A DNA stretch of 64,000 nucleotides from Paramyrothecium sp. XJ0827 (Eukaryota > Ascomycota > Sordariomycetes > Hypocreales > Stachybotryaceae): contig JAJFPB010000002.1 of assembly GCA_020881915.1 (NCBI GenBank), forward strand, positions 5,095,001-5,159,000, given 5' to 3'. The notes under the pieces were generated by a model. It saw nothing but the letters and a program-made list of their open reading frames with translations, did no database searches and was not told the origin of the DNA. Position numbers and translations under genes: made by a program. Of the stretch, positions 58,147-64,000 are shown piece after piece; positions within the stretch are counted from its first letter, which is position 1; each line of letters starts with the position of its first letter.

Positions 58147-58875
58147 TGTTCGTCTTTGATGACACTGGATAGCAATTGCTCCCGAGAGACTCGCCATTGA
58201 GTCAGTAATATATGCGATGATGCTCATTCAATCTTTCCTCGTGAAACTTGACGAGTCAGATAGAACGCACGCATGAACGCAGCCGTCCTTTCAAGCGATT
58301 CAGACTTGATCCGAGGGCTTTTGCTGTGGTAGTAAAGCGGAGCCAGGATGGATCTATTGGGTGACCCCTGGTGAACGAGAATGTGGGAAAGCTAAACGAG
58401 AGGATCTGGTAAGGCTAAAAGTCCTAAACGAGAAAGCCTTGCCGCCAGGAATCTCAACATCCGACGGCCGGGCTCTTCAGGGGCTCCACGTATGGAACTG
58501 TTCTAGAAAGACTTTCGTGGTTTCAAGTTCTTCTAATCAGTTGTATAAAATCGACGCTCCTGTCTTCATCAGACAGTCTCGCTCATTCGGAACTGACTTT
58601 CAATTTTCGTTCATCGCTGTCGTTAAACGGTCCGCCTACCCATTTTGTCTCTCTTCTTCTTACACTCCTTTCTGGACTTACTTTCCCTTTCTCCTTCAAA
58701 CCCGTCTGTCCTTTCGTCTGTCCTTCTTGCTTTTCCAAATTCAGCTCTATCAACGACTTCATTCCCTTGGTCATTCCCTTGGCGCGAATTGTCGGCGGTG
58801 AAGAAGACAACCTGGCTGCAAGAAAATTGCCCGCTTCCAACTCGAGACTCTTGATCACAGTCACCCTTGACCAAG
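58147..58875. promoter_or_regulatory. Shared divergent upstream region of regulator copy 2 and RTA1-like gene 1
   Basis: About 730 bp between two divergently transcribed genes. The part 58600-58790 is pyrimidine-rich on the plus strand (many CT and TTC runs), typical of the initiator/leader region of highly expressed filamentous-fungal genes. An open stretch at 58361-58801 is read as chance within this leader. Confidence 0.5.
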
Positions 58876-59881
58876 ATGTCTGCCTTCATTAGAGACACGA
58901 CTTCTCCCGATGACTACCAAGTCTTCAAGTTCTATCATTACGACCCAACGGTCGTCGGTGGCGTCATATTCGTGTTACTTTTTCTCGGTACAACTGGATT
59001 ACACTTTTGGCAATTGATTCGGCACCGGTGCTGGCTCCTCATTCCCTTAGCCATCGGCGGTATTTGTCAGTATCCAACGTGATATTACAGGCAACTTCGA
59101 CATGCTAACACAATGGGTTCAACAGTTGAGCTGGTCGGATATGCAGCTCGATGTAAATCGGGCACCGAGTCCCCGGACTGGACGTTGGGCCCGTACATCA
59201 TACAATCTTTGCTTCTTCTTGTTGCTCCCGCACTCTTTGCTGCCACGATATACATGCAACTCTCGAGGATCATAATGATGGTAGACGGCGAAAGGCACGC
59301 ATTGCTTCCCAAGAAGTGGATGACAAAGGTTTTTGTCACCGGAGATATTCTATCTTTTGCATTCCAGGGTGGAGGTGAGTGACATCGAAGCTCTTGCAGT
59401 TTGAATGCCATTTGACCATAATCCATAAGGCGGTGGCTACCAGTCTTCTGGGTCCTTGGAAGCTCTGCACAACGGCGCCAAGGTGATCATCGTCGGTCTA
59501 TTCATCCAGCTTATCTTTTTTGGTATTTTCGTCATCGTTGCAGTTCGATTCGACTTACGGCTCCGCTCGTCGCCCACCAGTCGATCAAATACTCTGCCAT
59601 GGAAAAGGCACATGATAGCACTTTACATTGGAAGCATGCTCATCATGGTGCGGTCCCTCTTTAGGGCCATTGAGTATTTGCAGGGGTTTGACGGATACTT
59701 GCTCAGCCATGAGGTGTACTTGTACATCTTTGATGCTCTGTTGATGTTTTTTGTCATGCTACTCTTCAACTGGATTCATCCTAGTGAGGTGACATCTATC
59801 CTTCAAAGGGATCATGCTGGTGACGCTTGGAAGATGTCCAATTTCGGAGGCTCACACCAACGACTAGGATCGGATGTCTAG
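58876..59881 (+). CDS. RTA1-like seven-transmembrane protein, copy 1
   Basis: Exons 58876..59065, 59126..59374 and 59430..59881 with introns of 60 and 55 nt (donors GTCAGT, GTGAGT), both phase 1; 891 nt, 296 residues. Seven hydrophobic segments and the RTA1-family blocks are visible: FYHYDPTVVGGVIFVLLF, ELVGYAARC, LLLLVAPALFAATIYM, FVTGDILSFAFQGGG, VRSLFRAIEYLQG and DGYLLSHEVYLYIFDALLM. RTA1-type proteins sit in the plasma membrane and are linked to resistance to 7-aminocholesterol and to lipid translocation; the exact function is not known for this copy. It lies 0.9 kb upstream of copy 2, same direction. Confidence 0.93.
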
Positions 59882-60793
59882 TGTCGACCGTGAAGCATGA
59901 GGTTAGCATAACCCATTGTATTTGTAGGGGCCTAGTGGAATTGGCTTGGGCAGGTGGTGTCTGCTCTGGTCATATCCTTCTTCAGCATGTTCGTGTCACT
60001 GTTTTTGTTAAGTAGTCATTTTGCATGTTTTTATGGGCGGTATCGCGGTGCATAGATAGAAATCGTCAATCAATGGGAAGAGTGGCTCAGATGGTCAAGC
60101 TCTTATTTTCAGATCAGTGTAAAAAAAGTTAGGACCAACTCATTCATCCAGGATAGAGAGATAAGCTTGCCAAGCTTCTCAGCAAAATCTACGTGATGTG
60201 TTCGGGCTAGAACCCCTCCTGAGACGCGTGCGGTTTAGCGCGACAACAACTTCATCACACTGCCTTATCCAGGCAAGTAAATGAAGGAAAGCAAATGAGG
60301 GTGAGAGTGTGAAAACGAGATGCACAAGTGAATTAGCATGTTCGTGGCACTGCCTACAGCCTGAAATGGACTTACGGGGCTTTGCCGAATGGGGGTTGCG
60401 CCAAACGAGTCCTCGTTTGTGGCAATAAGCGAGTGCATGATTGCACGGCTATTCCCGAAACCCTCGTATCTCGTTCCTCTGCTCTGAAGAGATCGGTCCT
60501 TTCTGCATTGGGAATGTGGGCCGTTACCTCGATGCACCAATTTGCTCTACTTAGTGTAACCAACTAGTCATGCTCATGCTCGGCTCTTTGTTTATAAAAC
60601 CCACGGTTTATGTATTGCTCTTTGGGAGTCTGGAATCTCGTTCTCTTCAGCCCGGGTTGTGATTCTTGGCTCTTCAGATCCCCTGCGAGCAGTACAGATA
60701 CGCCTTTCTCACGAGAATCCCTTCGATCCAGAGACGAGCACAGCCTCGTCGCTTCTCATACTCGAGTTATTTGGTTAGCCCTTTTCAGAGAAA
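59882..60793. other. Intergenic stretch between the RTA1-like genes
   Basis: No gene supported. A TTTATAAAA element near 60592 may be the TATA box of copy 2. A tRNA-like segment near 60080 was considered and rejected. Confidence 0.45.
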
Positions 60794-61731
60794 ATGGCAG
60801 GCAATGCAGGAGAAGACGCCAGTCAATACTTCGACTTCAAATTGTATCGATACACGCCTTCTCTTCCTGCAGCCATAATCAGCGCCGTGGTCTTTGCCAC
60901 TCTCACTCTCGTTCACGCATGGCGCATGAAGAGAGCACGTGCATACTACTTCACAGCTTTCACGATTGGAGGTGTCTGTGAGTAATGCATCGCCCTTTAC
61001 TCTTTTCAACACTAACAGTGGCTCTTGCAGTCCAAACCATAGGGTACTGCGGCAGGATATGGAGCCACTTTGACAAGCTATCCATCGGCGGCTTCGTGGT
61101 TCAAGCAATCCTGATCCTTGTGGCTCCTGCCCTTTACGCTGCATCGATTTACATGATACTGAGTCGTCTGATCCGCACTCTTGAAGCCGAACACCTGTCT
61201 TTGATCCCGGTCCGGTGGGTTACAAGAATCTTCGTCACAGGCGACGTAATCGCTTTCTCCTTGCAGGCTGGAGGAGGCGGAATACAATCTGCAGGAACAT
61301 TAGATCTCTACGAAATCGGCGAGAAGGTCATTATTGCCGGTCTTTTTTGCCAGATCGTCGTCTTTGGCTTCTTCGTTGTCACGTCGATACTATTTCATCG
61401 CCGACTAAGCGTAGAGCCTACGCGGGCGGCATGCTCAGGTGCTACCCCCTGGAAGCGTTATCTCTGGGTCCTTTACATTACCAGCGTCATTATTCTTGTC
61501 CGAAGCGTTTTCCGTGTCGTCGAATACCTACAAGGAAACAACGGATACCTTATCTCTCATGAGATATTCCTCTATGTTTTCGATACGATACTGATGGCTG
61601 CCGTCATGCTCATTTTTGCCATCTGGTACGTGGAGCATCTGGAGTCCAAGAACCCCAGTCGGCGGAAAAGACGATACACGGTTGATTATGCCTACCCATT
61701 GGAAGATGGACATACTGCAAGAAGTAAATAG
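60794..61731 (+). CDS. RTA1-like seven-transmembrane protein, copy 2
   Basis: Exons 60794..60977 and 61031..61731 with a 53-nt intron (donor GTGAGT, acceptor TGCAG, phase 1); 885 nt, 294 residues. It follows copy 1 block by block: LYRYTPSLPAAIISAVVF, QTIGYCGRIW, LILVAPALYAASIYM, FVTGDVIAFSLQAGGGG, VRSVFRVVEYLQGNNGYLISHEIFLY. The first intron is at the same place as in copy 1, but the second intron of copy 1 (within the Gly-rich FQGGG/LQAGGGG loop) is absent. A basic C-terminal tail (KNPSRRKRRY) ends the protein. A second acceptor at 61018 would break the frame. Confidence 0.93.
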
Positions 61732-62775
61732 AAGTTTGGTCGAGTTTTCATGGGTTTGTCTCCTGTCCCCGTCGACTTTATCAAGGTGGTGAAGCCGATT
61801 GGGGTCTGGGTACTGTCAAGGCGTTTAGCAGTTCGAATTTGGTCTATAAACTGGAAAAGCCTGAAACTGTCTCCAACAGACATGGCTACCTCACAAACAT
61901 AGCATGCATTCTCCTATGTCTGGTTCATATGTTCATATAAGTGTTATCTTCCCTCACATTTTCAATAGGCGATGAAGCAAATCTGATCAAATCAAACTGC
62001 CTTGCTAAAATGCTTCCAACTTACTTTCGACTTCATAGAAGATGAAGATACTGAACTACAAGAGCGATTTCCAGGGTACCGCATGGCTTTTCTCATTCCC
62101 AGACCTGCCCAAGGAGACAATGATGAACAGCGCCACCAAGAGATGATCTCGGTAAGCAAGATAGATTGGCGATTGCCTGGCGGCAGCCACCCTTCCACAT
62201 TGGCAGAGGCCTATGATTGCTGTTGCCCTTCAATAACTCACGTACTTGCAATACGCGCCTTCTTAACGTGTTCCAGAGCGATGACTAATAAGGGTTAAGT
62301 TGGAGCAAACGACAGATCAAGAAACCTCTCATGATGGTAGCGGAACCCAGTGGTTGCTCATGGCCGCGTTAGATTATTATATGCAGTCGATGTTTCGCAA
62401 ACTTTAGCTACAGATCAGTTGATTGATATGATATTTCTCGCCAATCCCAAGCATCTTAATTATGCAAAAGATACAAGACTAGATTACGATTTCAAAGTGG
62501 CTGAGACTGCATGCGCCATTTTGATATATCACAGGAGGCAACTCCAAACATGCTTAGTACTAATCTCAAAATGGTAGGCTGACTACCAGATGTGCGACAA
62601 GATAAAATATTCTAATAAATGAACTGCTAGAATTACACATCCAAGCCTTCAAAGTGGTATCTACAGCTTTTGTGGGCAGACGGAGGCTATCTAAGAATGT
62701 AAGTGGCTGAGACTATCGTAGGAACTTTAACTGTGCCAGTCCAAAGTCTCATGGCTGGATGAAGCTCGGAGTCCC
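61732..62775. other. Intergenic stretch of about 1 kb between convergent genes
   Basis: Short open stretches at 62002-62298 and 62350-62577 have no recognisable domain and are not supported as genes. Confidence 0.45.
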
Positions 62776-63786
62776 CTATGGTGAGCTGACAAAATTCTCC
62801 AAGGCGCCGTGGGTGGCGTAGAAGGCACCCTTGGGGGCATAGTTTTCGTCGAGCATCAATGGTTTCGCGCCAGGCACCCAGGTGTACGCGTGCTTGTCCG
62901 TGAAGCCCCAGAAGCTGATGTCAGTAAATCCGGCCTGGAGAGCCTCTTTTATAACGGCGCCGTAGATGTCGGTCAGCACAGCGTCGTCGAGCGTATGAAC
63001 ATCCATTTCCGAAATTGTGACCTCGAGTCCGAGCGCCCGGTAGGAATTGAATATCTCTGTGAGCACACCAGGCGTCGGAGCTTGCTCAGTGATGTGCATC
63101 TGTAGGGCGACTCCATCGATCGGAACACCGTCCGCAACAAGCCCAGAGACTAGATCGTAAAGTTCTTGGCGCTTGCCCGGATAACTCTCAACAAGATTTT
63201 CGCAAATGAATAGTTTGGCGTCCGAGTCTGCTGCTCGCGCGGTGCGGAAGGCCTCGGCAATGTAACCGGGTCCGAGTACCTTGTGGAACAGATTGGCTTG
63301 TAGGCCGCCGCCTAACGTTTCAATGGGCTCAGTGACAACGTCCCAGCGATCCATCTTGCCGTCGTACCGGTGCATAATTGCCTCAAAGTGCGCGGTCATT
63401 TCAGCACGAAGTGCCGTGGGATTAGTGATGTTGGCTATATGGTCGGGGTTGCAGCAACTCGAGATGAGGCCATGTCCTTTTACCACCATGTTGTTATCCT
63501 CCGCAAAGGAAACGAGGCGGTCGAGCGTTTCCCAAGTATAGTTTCCTGGGCCTGGATTGATAAAAGACCATTTCATCTCATTTTCAGGAGAAAGACTGTT
63601 GAATTGCTTCGCAAGCACGGCGGCAAATTGAGGATCATCGAGGTAATTCGGATTGGTTGCTCCAGAGCCAATGATAATATTCTTCTTTTCAGCCAACTCC
63701 CTCAAGGGCGAAGTTCCTGTATCAGGGCACGCAGAGGTGACTTCGACAGTCCCAAGAAGTGCGACGATAAGGGCTGTGGTCTTCAT
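62776..63786 (-). CDS. Secreted GH10-family glycosidase with divergent active site
   Basis: Intronless, 336 residues. A signal peptide (MKTTALIVALLGTVEVTSA) precedes a GH10 TIM barrel: SPENEMKW, GHGLISSCCNP (104-114), WDVVTEPI with the acid/base Glu153, QMHI (229-232), ISEMDV with nucleophile Glu260, and FWGFTDKHAYTWVPG. Both catalytic Glu residues are kept, but ordinary GH10 xylanases have HTLVWHSQ where this has GHGLISSCC, and WDVVNE where this has WDVVTE (Thr152). GH10 also contains fungal tomatinase-type saponin glycosidases, and the changes may point to such a side branch rather than a xylanase; that is inference. A TATA box lies 84 bp upstream. Confidence 0.9.
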   Translation of the reverse strand: MKTTALIVALLGTVEVTSACPDTGTSPLRELAEKKNIIIGSGATNPNYLDDPQFAAVLAKQFNSLSPENEMKWSFINPGPGNYTWETLDRLVSFAEDNNMVVKGHGLISSCCNPDHIANITNPTALRAEMTAHFEAIMHRYDGKMDRWDVVTEPIETLGGGLQANLFHKVLGPGYIAEAFRTARAADSDAKLFICENLVESYPGKRQELYDLVSGLVADGVPIDGVALQMHITEQAPTPGVLTEIFNSYRALGLEVTISEMDVHTLDDAVLTDIYGAVIKEALQAGFTDISFWGFTDKHAYTWVPGAKPLMLDENYAPKGAFYATHGALENFVSSP

Positions 63787-63869
63787 GATTTTGTTTGATG
63801 TGAGACTGTGGTGGAATTGGTAGCTGTTTAGAACCTGATGTAGAACATTGTCCGACTACCGTCTCTTGA

Positions 63870-63876
63870 CTTTATA
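63870..63876 (-). promoter_or_regulatory. TATA box of the GH10 gene
   Basis: TATAAAG on the minus strand, about 84 bp upstream of the ATG at 63786. Confidence 0.55.
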
Positions 63877-64000
63877 GCTTGGCGCAACAAGAATTCCAGT
63901 ACGCAGCCGCGTCATACCTTTATTTGCCAAACCATGTCTAGTGCATGGCATGACGTTGTGGAAGATGATGATCATTTCCTGCATGGTCTAAACCTTGAAG

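Noticed and set aside
58361..58801. Open stretch of about 146 codons upstream of RTA1-like copy 1
   Set aside because: Pyrimidine-rich leader sequence with no domain; it fits the 5' untranslated region of the gene starting at 58876.
60070..60150. tRNA-like start (AGTGGCTCAGATGGTCAAGC)
   Set aside because: D-arm-like sequence only; no matching anticodon stem, T-arm or acceptor stem follows.
1..64000. CRISPR arrays, bacterial operons, rRNA genes
   Set aside because: None seen; the window is clearly eukaryotic nuclear DNA with spliceosomal introns.

Overview
This window is nuclear DNA of a filamentous ascomycete (Pezizomycotina). The evidence is: introns of about 47-83 nt with GTNNGT-type donors and CTAAC/CTGAC branch sites, a nuclear tRNA-Pro with a 19-nt intron, and families typical of this group (HET, NACHT-ankyrin, RTA1, Zn2Cys6 regulators, WSC and hevein-type chitin-binding domains, CBM1). 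Several secreted plant-cell-wall enzymes suggest a plant-associated or plant-degrading lifestyle. The species cannot be fixed from the sequence alone.

Layout. 1-8.7 kb: a giant secreted cell-surface protein (WSC, two chitin-binding domains, mucin-like and collagen-like regions) that runs off the left edge. 9.8 kb: intron-containing tRNA-Pro(AGG). 11.3-14.0 kb: a small secreted protein, a nucleotidyltransferase-like protein and an unknown coiled-coil/membrane protein. 16.5-18.9 kb: a multi-exon amidase with a locally scrambled reading frame. 20.4-21.3 kb: secreted SurE-like phosphatase. 22.0-23.8 kb: intact MULE-type transposase.

24.7-39.3 kb is an allorecognition-like and transposon-rich island. 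It holds an alpha/beta-hydrolase-NACHT-ankyrin receptor (NLR type), a HET-domain protein, and an AAA+ ATPase gene cut in two by a 3,358-bp hAT transposon. The hAT has a perfect 8-bp target-site duplication and matching 17-bp terminal inverted repeats, and excluding it together with one duplication copy leaves a continuous 955-codon reading frame. The hAT transposase itself carries two frameshifts.

41.8-64 kb is mostly metabolism and secretion: an allantoate-permease-like MFS transporter, an F-box protein, a GH30 beta-1,6-glucanase-like enzyme, tRNA-Asp(GTC), a decayed HET-gene remnant, a pectin lyase with a C-terminal cellulose-binding module, two related Zn2Cys6 regulators in tandem, two tandem RTA1-type membrane proteins, and a GH10 enzyme whose active-site motifs differ from ordinary xylanases. 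The four secreted carbohydrate enzymes and chitin-binding proteins suggest work at the cell surface or on plant walls. The NLR/HET/AAA block suggests self/non-self or stress signalling. Both are inferences from family membership. All exon structures were derived by hand from splice signals and frame continuity; the exon sums of the spliced genes I totalled are divisible by three.
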